Assembly: GCA_030998015.1 (NCBI GenBank)
Contig: JARWMV010000046.1
Span: 1-64,000, forward strand
Length of the DNA stretch: 64,000 nucleotides
Direction of reading: 5' to 3'
Source of the DNA: Ceratorhiza oryzae-sativae
Lineage: Eukaryota; Basidiomycota; Agaricomycetes; Cantharellales; Ceratobasidiaceae
In this document: one piece after another, positions 20,090 to 30,790 of the stretch
Layout of the letters: the number at the start of each line of letters is the position of its first letter
How positions within the stretch are numbered: the first letter of the stretch is position 1
Position numbers and translations under genes: made by a program
The notes under the pieces: generated by a model
What the model saw: the letters and a program-made list of their open reading frames with translations, nothing else
Databases searched by the model: none
What the model was told of the DNA's origin: nothing

Positions 20090-21300
20090 CCCTGGTTTGC
20101 TTGCAGATGCCCTGCAAGTGGCCCTACAGGAGCAATGGTGCATAGCCCAAACACTGACCTGGCCCCTATCCCATGGCATACCTGGCCTCAACTGAAAGAT
20201 GCCAGTAACCACCTCAAGACCCCCACCTGACTTGCTGTTGGGGGTAGTATTGGTGCTGGGAGTATTCCTGGTGCTCCTCCTGCTTGACAACCCCCACAAA
20301 GGCAATACCTGTTGGTATGCCCCCTATGTGTATGCCAGCTGCAATAGTGTGGGTTGTTAGGTTCTCACAAGTCACCCCTGCCATTGCGTCCTCGTTGACA
20401 CCATCAACTGCTACTGCAATCACAACAGGCAACCCACCAACAAGCAGGTTGTTTCACACTTGGACTGCTACACCACTCAAGCAGCTTATGTTGGGTTGGA
20501 CACACATGCCTCCACCTAAATGTGGTTCACCAGGCAGAACTGTTGGACACCACCTTGTTGTCAACAAGGCCAATTACTGCTGCTGGATCAAACTGCACTG
20601 CACTGCTGTCTATGACCACCTTGGTCTTGACTGTGGATGCCTCCAAGACATGCCAAAGGCACTGCAGTGGGCAAAAACAGTGCTCACATCCACTTGTGTC
20701 TGAACAAGCCAACCAACCCAACCCTTGATCTGACAACCATTCTCAGACTTGACCAGTATGTGTGCCAGCAGATTTCACACATCCATTGGTGATGGGCCAA
20801 GCTTGGGAGGGTGCTCCCAAGGTTCCTGCCATTTACACACCAACCACAAACCCACCCTCTCTCTCCAATTGACCTCAATGTTCTGTGTTGGTGCTGCAAT
20901 CTGGGAAATTGCCTATGCTCCCAACACAACAGAGCATGCACAAGGTGCCAGACCTTGATGTGATGGGCAAGTGGAATTCCTACTGTGCACACTTGGATTC
21001 TTCACACCAAGCAGTACTCTGATGCATGGCTTTTTTTGATTCTTTTTCTCTCCCTATAAGAGACCTTTTTATGTCTCTTACTTCATTCTTGGCACTCACA
21101 TGTGAGTTCTCAGGGGGAATATGTAAGGAGCTGCTAGTGGCCCCTCTTAGCCCAGTCACATCATACATGTCCAGCAGCTATTGACTAACTCATTACCCTT
21201 GTTGTGCTGTGATTTCTCTCATCTATCTTGTACTAGTACCTAATCAGATACACATTACACCAGATTACCAGCTACCCCCCTATAAGAACCCTGAGGTTGC
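20090..21300. other. Unassigned repeat-derived sequence
   Basis: No convincing gene. From about 20935 to 21300 it matches 29644-30440 in the same orientation, where the second copy carries roughly 440 extra bases. TGTAAGGA at 21122 follows a purine-rich CAGGGGGAATA and may start an LTR. The copia element was inserted into it at 21300. Confidence 0.45.
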
Positions 21301-21593
21301 TGTTGAACAAGCCTGTGCTCACATAGATATTATATCGATATGGTTCCTATCTCACTCTGTCTGTTGTCCAATATTCCTGTGTTAACTCCATATGTAGATA
21401 CATTAGTTAGATACACCCATGTATTCTCCTTTGTATTCTCTGTTGTCTGGTATATAACTGAATGAACTTGTCCCTTCAAATCACTCAGCAACATTTACCC
21501 TCATTTACTTGTGTGCTTCATTCACTGAGTTCAATCACTTTAATCACTGTGCTAAGTACAATCAAAGTGTGTCCTGCTTGGTTAGCTTCAATA
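21301..21593 (+). repeat. Copia 5' LTR
   Basis: Starts TGTTGAAC and ends CTTCAATA. Both LTRs of this element and the solo LTR at 28012-28290 end in TA rather than the usual CA. A TATATAAC box lies near 21452. Confidence 0.92.
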
Positions 21594-21605
21594 GGTTATG
21601 AGCCC
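21594..21605 (+). promoter_or_regulatory. Copia primer-binding site for a half initiator-methionine tRNA
   Basis: GGTTATGAGCCC starts right at the LTR border and is complementary to GGGCTCATAACC, the anticodon arm of initiator tRNA-Met. Priming by an internally cleaved initiator tRNA is known for Drosophila copia. Confidence 0.7.
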
Positions 21606-21614
21606 TGAGCTTTA

Positions 21615-22997
21615 TTGAGCTTGTTGTTGCCCAACCTGTTGAACCTGCAGCTTTCTACACCTGACCAGTCACCCTATGCATCTCCTACATTGTCCAATCA
21701 ACATATTCAAAACTTACTCAACACTACAGGTGTCACCAACGACTTTGCTGAATTCACACTTAATCCAGCAGCCTTTGAGGTTCCTCTACCTCCTACACCT
21801 TCAGATGCATTGACTCTTGATACTGTTGAGCGCAATCTTCAAGACCAAGTTCTTTTGCTCCAGTTAGGTTCTACTGAATATCACTTCGCTAGCCATCAGT
21901 TCAATCTCTACAAACAACTTTTAGATGTGCATACATGCACCAAGGTCCAACAGCTACCCTATGAGGACTGTTTATATCTACTAGCCTTTACCCAGCTTGG
22001 CCTTCTGTCACCTGCTGAAACTGCTGTCGAGCCTTTTACCATTCCTGCCATCGCTCCTCCTGTGCCTGTTATGTCAACCACTATTATTACCGACAAGAAC
22101 TATTCCATTGCCAAGCTACATGGCCAAGACAACTATCAAGTCTGGCACATACACATGGAGGACATGTTCCAAGATGTCGATGTCTGGGATATTGTCAATG
22201 GCACTACCATGCACCCCACCAAGACTACTGGCTCTGCACAAGCCACTTGGGACAAGAAGAATAAGGCTGCACTTGGCACCTTACATCATTGCGTCGATAC
22301 TGGACCTTTGATCCATGTTGCCCAAGCCAAACAGGTTGCAGACACCTGGAACATACTCAAAAATCAATACCAATCTTTAGGCATTGCAGCTATGACTATG
22401 CTACAAAATTGTTTTACTTCCCTTTGTATGAATGAGGGTGACAACCTTGAATCCCATATCAAGGAGCTACGAAAAATCTTCAATGACCTTAATATAGCAC
22501 TCCTTGCTGAATCATCAGACTGATTGAGGGAGATCAAGTTCATCTGACAGCTCCTTGTATTGCTGCCTGAATCATGGCAAATACTCATATCCATCATTCC
22601 ACAGTGTCCCGAAACAGGTGACACCAATGGATCAAGATTATCCATTGATATCCAGTTGCGTCTACTCACCAAATACCATTGCCGAAAATCCTCACAAAGT
22701 GAAAATTTTTTCTTCACTCATAACTGCCAAGTCCCAGGAAACTGCTGTAATGCCCAGCCACAGCATGTGTCTGCCATTATTGAAATCATTTGCCACAACT
22801 GTGGCATACCTGGCCACAAGAGACCTGAGTGTTGTAAGGCTGGAGGCGGCACATATAGGGGTGGTAGAGGTGGCAGTACCTGTCAAACATCCAACCGTGG
22901 GCGTGGAACTGGTAGCAGAAACACTGGAGGTCAGAATAATCATTGCAACAACAATAACGCTAACAACAATGGTAATAATAATCAACACCACAACTAA
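21615..22997 (+). pseudogene. Copia gag with zinc knuckle
   Basis: Frame open 21615-22520, then two TGA codons, then continuing in the same frame to 22997. The segment SIAKLHGQDNYQVWHIHMEDM is the typical copia gag start; the zinc knuckle is CHNCGIPGHKRPEC (C-x2-C-x4-H-x4-C), followed by a Gly/Asn-rich basic tail. The first ATG in frame is near 22070, but clearly coding-like sequence precedes it, so the true start is unresolved. Confidence 0.85.
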
Positions 22998-23280
22998 CAG
23001 CAGAACAGAAACAATGACAAACATGCAAACTTTGCTTTGTCATCCGAATTTGCATTTTCCTTTTGATTTACTTGCAGTCCTCCCGATTTGGCATCTGGCT
23101 CGATTCCTAGCTCATCTACAAATGCCCCAACTGTTTCTCCAACTCGAGAACTGATATCCATGCCTGATCCGCCTCTGCCTACTTTCAAAGATTCTCCCAC
23201 CTGTGTCCAGCACTACTTCACCGACAACTTTGACAATTCTTGTTCAGTCTTCAGAATCTTACTCAATTTGGCATTGGCTT

Positions 23281-26200
23281 AGACAACTCTTGGATCATTG
23301 ACTCTGGTGCTTCCTGCCACATGACTAACCGCTGAGAGCACTTAACGAATTTTATACCAATGTCCATGTCTATCCAAGGTGTCAACGGAACTGCTACTAT
23401 ATCTGGTTTTGGCAAGATCACTCTATTCACACATGCTCGAGTTCCTAGGATCATCAATAACCAACCTGTCTATGGCCGCCCTGACAGCCAAGTCTTGTTT
23501 ACAAATGTTGCTTTAGTTGAAAATTCACTGGTCAACCTTCTATCACTATCTGCTTGGACTGATGAGTATCCTAGGCACTCTATGCATGCTGCTAGAGATA
23601 CTATGGCTTTCTTTGACAACTCTGGTTCTGGTTCTTCATCTTTATTTGCTCTAGCCAAGAAGATAGGTGAGCGCTGCACTGGGAACTCCTGGTACCTTAT
23701 GGCTACTACAGACCCTGGCCAGCATGCTTATTTAACTTGTACTCTTTGTGACTGCCACATCATTCTTGTGCATACAGACCCCCAGAATATTCTTAGACTC
23801 AAAAATAGCAACCTTGCTCACAGTCTAGACATTACTAAGACTGATTCTGTTTCTCTGAGCCTGGATTTCAACTGCCTTGGCTGCGTACAGGGCAAGGCAC
23901 ATGTTTGCCCCTTTGGAAATATCTCCATCAAAACCCCTTGCAACATCACTGATCTGATCTACTCTGACGTCTGGGGGCCTGCCACTGTCGAATCTCTTCA
24001 AGGCAACCATTATTATATTGTCTTTGTTGACGCTGCCACTTGATTCACTTTTGTCCATTTTATGCGTCACAAGAACAAGGCTGTCAACCAATATATTGCT
24101 CTTGCCAACTTCATCTGCACTCAGAAAGGCCTTGAAATCAAGCGCATTCATTTTGATAACAGCAAAGAAATGATCAATAATCAACTTTGCAAATTCTGTG
24201 ACAAGACTGGCACTGAAATCACTACAACTGCTCCTTACTCATTGCAACAGAATGGCACTGCTGAACATGCACATTGCACCCTTGCTGAACATTCTAGGGC
24301 TATGATACACAGCCACTCAAATACTTGTGGCAAGCTCTTTCTATGGCAGGAAGCCATATCCTATGCCAACATGATCGCCAATAATATGCCTCACAAGATC
24401 CATGGAGAATGGCATATCCCCCAAGTTGCAATGTTCAATAAACCAATTGATATGTCTTATTTTCAGCTTTTTGGTTCTACTTGCCAGGTTCTTATTCAGA
24501 CGAAATCCCACTCCAAGATCGAAGCCAAAACCTGTTGTGCCATCTTTACTGGCATTGATAGAAACTCTGGAGGTGCTTGGCGCTATCTCCCTTGGCCTGA
24601 TCAAGTGATTTGTACATCCTGAAATGTTTATTTTCCCCGCCACCTCCCTGATCAAACATCTTTTGATGCTCCAACCCCTATAGCCACTCCTGACAAATCA
24701 GACAGTCTCTCTGAAGACAAATGGATTCAGGTCTTCGCACCAAGTGAGGGGGAGATGGGAACTGGTCCCAAGGCTCACAAACATGAGCATATATCCACTC
24801 AGCATGAAGACCTTTCTGATCAGGCTCAGGGGGAGCCATCTACATTGTCAAAACCTGCTTTGACACCTACAGCTCCTAGTCAGATGTCGAACATCAATAT
24901 TATTCAGCCTGAACACTCTCATCGACCTGCTCCAGGTCCTCCTGCAGCATCTGAGCCATCTGATCAACTAGTCCCTGGCAATAATTGTCGTACTACATGT
25001 CAACAAGTTCATACAGGCACTACCCATTTTGAGCATGCATGTCTTAATGACAAGAACAAACTTGAGCGTGTTCTATGGCTCCGAGCACTTGATGACTTAC
25101 ATACTTGAACCAGCTTGTTTATATGCAACCCTGATGAAGTCTATCTAGTTGACTTGTCATCTTTTGGCAACTCGCCTTACCACTTGCAGCTGCCTAGTCA
25201 TATACAGGCCTGCTTTCTTGTGCTCAATACTAGCCACAACGACGAACTACCTTGCTACAATGCCTGGGCTGCAAAACACTTTTCTTTGCTCTATCAGCCC
25301 GATCTAGTCAATTCTGACTCACCTAAATGGTCCGATGCTCTCAACTCTAGTTGCTGAAAGGACTGGCTTGCTGCTGTCAATGCTGAATTCAATCAGTTAA
25401 AGAAGAATAAAGTCTACACAGAAATCAATCGCCATAATGTACCTTGCAATGCCCAAATACTCACTTCTGGCCCAGTACTGAAAATCAAACATGACGCCAA
25501 TGGAGAAGAAGTCCAACTCAAGGCCCGTCTAGTCATTCATGGAAATTGGCAGATTGCTGGTCTCACTTATAATGAAACTGCTTCAAATACACCTGATCTT
25601 GCATATATTTGTATTGTTCTTGCTCTCATTGCTCATGCCAACTTGGACTGCCATATGGTCAACATCACTAGCACATATACTCACACGCCGATGGATATTC
25701 CACTATATGTTGAATTCCCTGAAGGATACGGGAAAGGTGGTCCTACCGTTATGTTTGTTACCCAAGTGCTCTATGGATCGCACCAAGCCAGCTACCTCTG
25801 GGAACTATTTTGCAACGGCAAGATTGTCACTATTGGCTATTGTCCATGTGCTAAAGACTTCTCAATATTCACTCGCACCAAGGATGACGTCTTCTCCATC
25901 ATCATCTGCTACGTCGATGACTTTGTTATTTGCTGTACTGCTGGTCATATTAAATCCATCAAACGTGAGATTCTCAATCTGTTCAACTGCAAAGATCTAG
26001 GCAAAACCTGGCTATTCCTGGGCATTGCCATTACTTGCAATCGTGCCCAACGCACTCTGTCACTTACTATGGAATTGTACATCAAATCCATCGTCAAACT
26101 CACTGATCTTGACAAGGCTGCTCCTGCTGAAACGCCTATGTCAAATACTACGCCTATTCTTGAACCTTCAACCAACCAGATCGATTATCCATATATTACT

Positions 26201-26956
26201 CAACTCAGCTGCTTGTTCTGGGTTGCTCACTGCATTCATCCTGACATCTTGTTCCCTGTTGGTGTTTTAGCTCGCCATGCTGGTGCCTTCGGAAATGTGC
26301 ACATCAAGGTCATGAAGCATGTTCATCGCTACCTCGCTACTACTGCTAAACTTGGCATCACTTATGACAGCTATAAACCTTTCTACAAAGTCGCTTACTC
26401 GGATTCCAACTATGCCCAACAGCACCTTCAAAAGTCAATTTCTGGCTGCGTTATTATTCTATCTGGTGCTGCTGTTGCTTGGCTATTGAAGCGTCAGTCC
26501 TCCGTTGCTCTTTCAACCATGGAGGCCGAAATGGTTGCTTGCCATCATACTGCGAAGGAGCTACTAGCTATACAACAATTTCTAGATGATATTGGCATTA
26601 AGTACTCGTCTCCCATCGCTTTGCCCATTCTATGCAATAACCAAGCTGCTATTGACTCTGCGCATAACCCTACAAACAAGATGCATACCAAGCACATCAA
26701 CACACTGTACAACTTCATCCAAGATGAAATCCACAAACAGACAATCACAGTGTCATTCATTCCATTGAAGGAAAACCTTGCCAACACCCTTATGAAGCCT
26801 TTGAACTATAATCAACATTGGTATCTTACCAATTCGTTCCTGGGTATCCACGAACCTCACCACACTGATGCGCTAGGCAAATCTTTTCCTCATGCGCTTT
26901 TAGCACAGGACCTCAAGTCCTCAGCCAAGTCTCTTGAAGACTTACAGCTCAGTTAG
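23281..26956 (+). pseudogene. Copia pol (protease, integrase, RT, RNase H)
   Basis: Protease IDSGASCHMT at about 23297. Pre-integrase CLGCVQGKAH. Integrase DDE: YSDVWGP (about 23960), HFDNSKE (about 24150), QQNGTAEH (about 24247). RT: KARLVIHGNWQ and YVDDFVI (about 25911-25931). RNase H: YSDSNYAQ and STMEAEMVA. The last 437 codons (25643-26956) are uninterrupted, and the stop TAG is followed by a GGGGGAG polypurine tract and the 3' LTR. Stops and a damaged zinc head elsewhere make it non-functional. Confidence 0.93.
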
Positions 26957-26962
26957 GGGGAG

Positions 26963-27255
26963 TGTTGAACAAACCCATGCTCATGTAGATATTATATCGA
27001 TATTGTTCCTATCTCACTCCGTCTGTTGTCTGATATTCCTGTGTTAACTCCATACATAGATACATTAGTTAGATACACCCATGTATTCTCCTTTGTATTC
27101 TCCGTTGTCTGGTATATAACTGAATGAACTTGTCCCTTCAAATCACTCAGCAACATTAACCCTCATTTACTTGTGTGCTTCATTCACTGAGTTCAATCAC
27201 TTTAATCACTGTGCTAAGTACAATCAAAGCGTATCCTGCTTGGTTAGCTTCAATA
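26963..27255 (+). repeat. Copia 3' LTR
   Basis: 293 bp, colinear with the 5' LTR with about 15 visible substitutions, mostly transitions, which points to an old insertion. Preceded by TTAGGGGGAG (26954-26962). Confidence 0.92.
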
Positions 27256-27260
27256 GTTGC

Positions 27261-28006
27261 CATCCTTGATGGACACAGCAGTAAGGCAGGTGAAGATCCA
27301 ATTGCTATGGATGACAGAAAGACTCAGGACAGGACCCAGCAGTACATGGCAAATGCCAGGCTGCCTACTACAGGCTCCCCCCTCAAAGCAAACCAGGCAC
27401 CCTTGTCTGGATACACACACAAGAAAACAGAACAGTCAAAAAGAAAAGGGAAAGTGCAAGAGAAAAAAAAGCAAAAAAATAAAATTAGGGCTGGGTGGGA
27501 GCTACAGCATACCACCCAGCAACTAGATCTTGAAGGTACAGCAGTTGAGGCCAAGCCAACAACCAGTCATCTAACCCCTGTGGGAAAAACAGGTTCATGA
27601 GGTATGATAAGGCCCCCAGTTGCAAAGTTTCTGCATTAAGCACATCCTTGGCAGCCTCCTGGAGTGACAGGGCATGTGCCCACTTGCACAACTCCCAACA
27701 TCCAAGAGCAATCAGGTAGGCTAGGCAGTAGTCTACCATTTGCCCATTGATGACAGTTTCACCCTCATATGCCAGCTGTGGCTGAGGTGGTGCTGTTGGC
27801 AATGGTGGGCATTGTATGACTTGTGGTGGAGGTGCTGGCATTGGGCAGGGTGTATTCTGGCCATAGACATTCACTCCCAAGGCAGAGGCTAGGAGGCCAA
27901 TGCAACTAAATGCAGCCTCACACAGTGCCTCTGGAGTTGGCAGGCATGTTGGTGCATCAGGTGCAAGCAACAACAGAGAGGGGGAGTTGATGTCAACAGA
28001 GAGACA
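27261..28006 (-). pseudogene. Unknown ORF fragment interrupted by a solo LTR
   Basis: On the minus strand a frame runs from the solo LTR junction (28006) to 27485: Pro-rich (CPMPAPPPQVIQCPPLP), then helical with conserved-looking Trp/Leu pattern (CWELCKWAHAL, DDWLLAWPQLLYLQDL). Its upstream half should lie beyond 28296, but I could not find a clean in-phase continuation. The stretch 27261-27420 matches 29510-29640. Probably part of a repeat family, product unrecognised. Confidence 0.3.
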
Positions 28007-28011
28007 AGCTA

Positions 28012-28290
28012 TATTGAAGCGAACTAAGTAGGATACACTTCGAGTGTACTTAGCAAAGTGTAAAAAGCGATTAAGCTCGAGGAATAAGTCACACAAGTAA
28101 ACAGGTAAAAGTTGCTGATGAATTTAGGCAACAATTTCATTCATTTATATACAAGACAACGGAGAATAAACAGGTGTATCTAGCTAGTGTATTTATGTAT
28201 GGAGTTAAGACATGAACTTTGGACGACAGACGGAGAGAAATAGGAACAACATCGATATAACATTGACATGAGCATGGAGCTCGTTCAATA
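28012..28290 (-). repeat. Solo copia LTR
   Basis: 279 bp, reverse-complement match to the copia LTRs over the full length. TATTGAAC...TTCAATA ends, perfect 5-bp duplication AGCTA (28007-28011 and 28291-28295). A solo remnant of the same family as the element at 21301, inserted in opposite orientation about 750 bp away. Confidence 0.92.
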
Positions 28291-28295
28291 AGCTA

Positions 28296-30266
28296 TGATG
28301 GGAGGTTGTTCTGAACTTGGCAGAGAGTGCAGTGTGGGTTACATTTGCTGGCAGGCAGTGTAGGCACAACCAATTGCATCAAATGTGCAACAGCATTTTT
28401 TTTGTTGCCCAAGTCTGTTCCACACCCTAGGGTCAGGAGCATGCAGACATTTGATGTCTTGTGGTATTGCCTTGGCTCAGGCAAGCTGCTGCTTGTGTGC
28501 TTGTTCAGCCAGTTGAGCCCTGTCCCAGCCTGCTTGAATGTACTTGAGCAGCACAAGGGACTTGGCAACTGCTGCATCCAGGAGCTGCCTGCTTTGCTGA
28601 ATGCACTTTGGAAGCACCATGAACCAGTGTAGCTCAATGGAAAACTGTTCTTGACACTGAATGGCAGCCCAGAGAGCAGATTTGAGCATGCATGCAGCCT
28701 ACTGGTTAGCAGAATTGGCAGCTGGCATGGTTGAGACAGGGACAGATGTGTTGGTCTGTAAACTAGGTGTGCTCCAATATGAACAGTATGGACAGGTGTG
28801 CAACAAGCAGGCAAGTCAAACAGTATACTGCACATGTGGAGAGGCCAAGAAATGAGTTCAAAAGAAAATAAATACCCTGGCAACTGGCATTGAGTAATGT
28901 CCTGTAGCAACTGCACAAGAATGCAAACAACAGCACAAGGAGTGACACAATCTTGGGACAGCTGAGTGCATTTAAGGCACTGCAAGTGGACAAGTCAAAC
29001 AAGGGGCTGGGTGTGGTGAAAAGATGCAAAGTGGTCAAACAAAAAGAAAATTAAGTATATGGAGAGCTTAAGTGTGAGTTATGTAAAGCTGTTGGTGAAC
29101 ACAGCCAACTGCCAGCTAGGAACATCTGGAGGTTGCAAGCAAGGTGCTATCTGGTACTATTGGGTTGTGGCTATTGAAGCAGTACAGCAGCAGAGGGTCT
29201 GGTGTGTAAACAAGACAAGGGATGTGTGTTGAACTGGGACAGGGTCAGATTGCTCCAGGAATTAGTGGCCTGGTGATTTGGGAACAAATGATAATGGGGC
29301 AAGCCAGATTCAATGTGCAAGCAGTAAAGGAGAGTGTTGAGTGATTATAGAGGCATTGATACACCAAGAAAAAACAGATTGAAGCTGAGAGTGTGTGTTT
29401 GGGCAGCCTGTGAAGCACAATGGGCTGCATAGAGTGTGTAATATTGTGCAAAAATCAGTAGAAGATTGCACTGAGTGCAAACAAAGGCATGCAAGTTATT
29501 GATCCACTCTTGTCACCATGGTGGACATGGCAGGAAGGCAGGCAAAGATCCAATTGCTATGGACAACAGAGAAAGACTCAGGACAGGACCTGGTGATACA
29601 TGGCTAAGTGCTGGGCTGCCTACTACATTAACCTTACAGGATTGTATGCAAGGCACCAGACCTTGAGTTGACAGGTGATTGGAATTCCAGCCACATGTCT
29701 TTGCATGCTTCATGCCAAGCAGCACTCTGTTGCCCTGCCTTCCTTGATTCCTTTCCTCTCCTTATCAGAGACCTTTCTATAGGGGCTGTGTGCTGCAGCT
29801 TGCAGAGGCTCACAGTCCAGTCTTAGCCACAAGCCACCAAGGTGTCAGGGACACAACCCCTCTCACCTTTTGGCACAATCACATGCCCATAACTCTCCTC
29901 CTCTCTTGCCTCAACTACATTGCTGTGTCTTCACTCATGCATTGTTTTTCTTGTCCCCACCCATTGTCCCTATCTTGAATTGACTGCTGTCACCTGTTGG
30001 CTGCCCAACCTGTGAGTTTGCTTGTGTCTTGGTGCCCTGGTCTTCCCCATTGCTCTGCTCCAGGTTTCCCACACCATCTGGTTTGGTCAACATCAGTTGT
30101 TTTGTTTTATCATTGTATCTACATGCTCCCTTATTGTTAATTCAAATATATGCACATATTTCAATCACTCACCTCTGTCATGCCCAGAAGTCAACTAGAG
30201 TGACAGGAGGATAAGATGTCCCTTATTTCATTTTTGGAACTCACATGTGAATTCTCAGGCAGGATA
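28296..30266. other. Repeat-derived sequence, no clear gene
   Basis: A minus-strand frame at 28477-28689 (helical, Gln/Leu-rich) and an overlapping one at 28293-28985 look like decayed coding sequence of unknown type. 29510-29640 repeats 27261-27420, and 29644-30266 repeats 20935-21121 with about 440 extra bases between 29775 and 30215. Confidence 0.35.
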
Positions 30267-30533
30267 TGTAAGGACCTGCTGGCAGCTCCTTGAAGCCTGG
30301 TCACATGATATGTGACCAGCAGCTCTTGACCTTGATTACAATTGTTATTACACTCTTTTGTCTTGTACTAGTACCAATTAGATGCACATTATACCTGCTT
30401 ACTAGCTGACCCCCTGTAAGAACCCCAAGGTTGCCATTCTTGACCTTACAAAAACACAGATTAATACACCAGAATATTGTACAGTGCATGATCTTGTTCA
30501 ACATTGTGCCTAGAGAGAAACTGATCCATTACA
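30267..30533 (+). repeat. LTR-like repeat TGTAAGG...CCATTACA
   Basis: 267 bp with TGTAA/TTACA ends and a purine-rich stretch just upstream. The first about 180 bases are shared with 21122-21300. No target duplication seen; the LTR assignment is tentative. Confidence 0.35.
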
Positions 30534-30790
30534 CTACTACAGCATGTATTTACTCAATCCCATCCTCATCCTCCTGCTCTTGACCCACACTGTCTAAGGC
30601 AACAGTGACCCAGTAGTGTGAATCAGTCATTGCAATGTCAAAAAGTGCAAAAACTCCAGAAAGTTGATCCACTGAAACAACTGTCATTTCTCCTAAGTTA
30701 CCATGCTCCCAGCTTGATACTCCCAGGTTCTCTGCCCTGGATAATCATACAAATATGTCAGCTCATGTAGATAGTACTCATACAGAGGAT

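Larger units (their letters stand above)
21301..27255 (+). mobile_element. Complete but decayed Ty1/copia element
   Basis: 5955 bp. LTRs of 293 bp (21301-21593 and 26963-27255) are flanked by the perfect 5-bp duplication GTTGC (21296-21300, 27256-27260). The order gag, protease, integrase, RT, RNase H is diagnostic of copia. The internal frame is broken by several stops (22521, about 22542, about 23330, 24041, 24620, about 25106, 25355). Confidence 0.95.

Noticed and set aside
25643..26956. Uninterrupted 437-codon copia RT/RNase H frame as a domesticated gene
   Set aside because: It is framed by element sequence, ends at the polypurine tract, and starts mid-domain; no sign of a separate promoter or of selection can be shown here.
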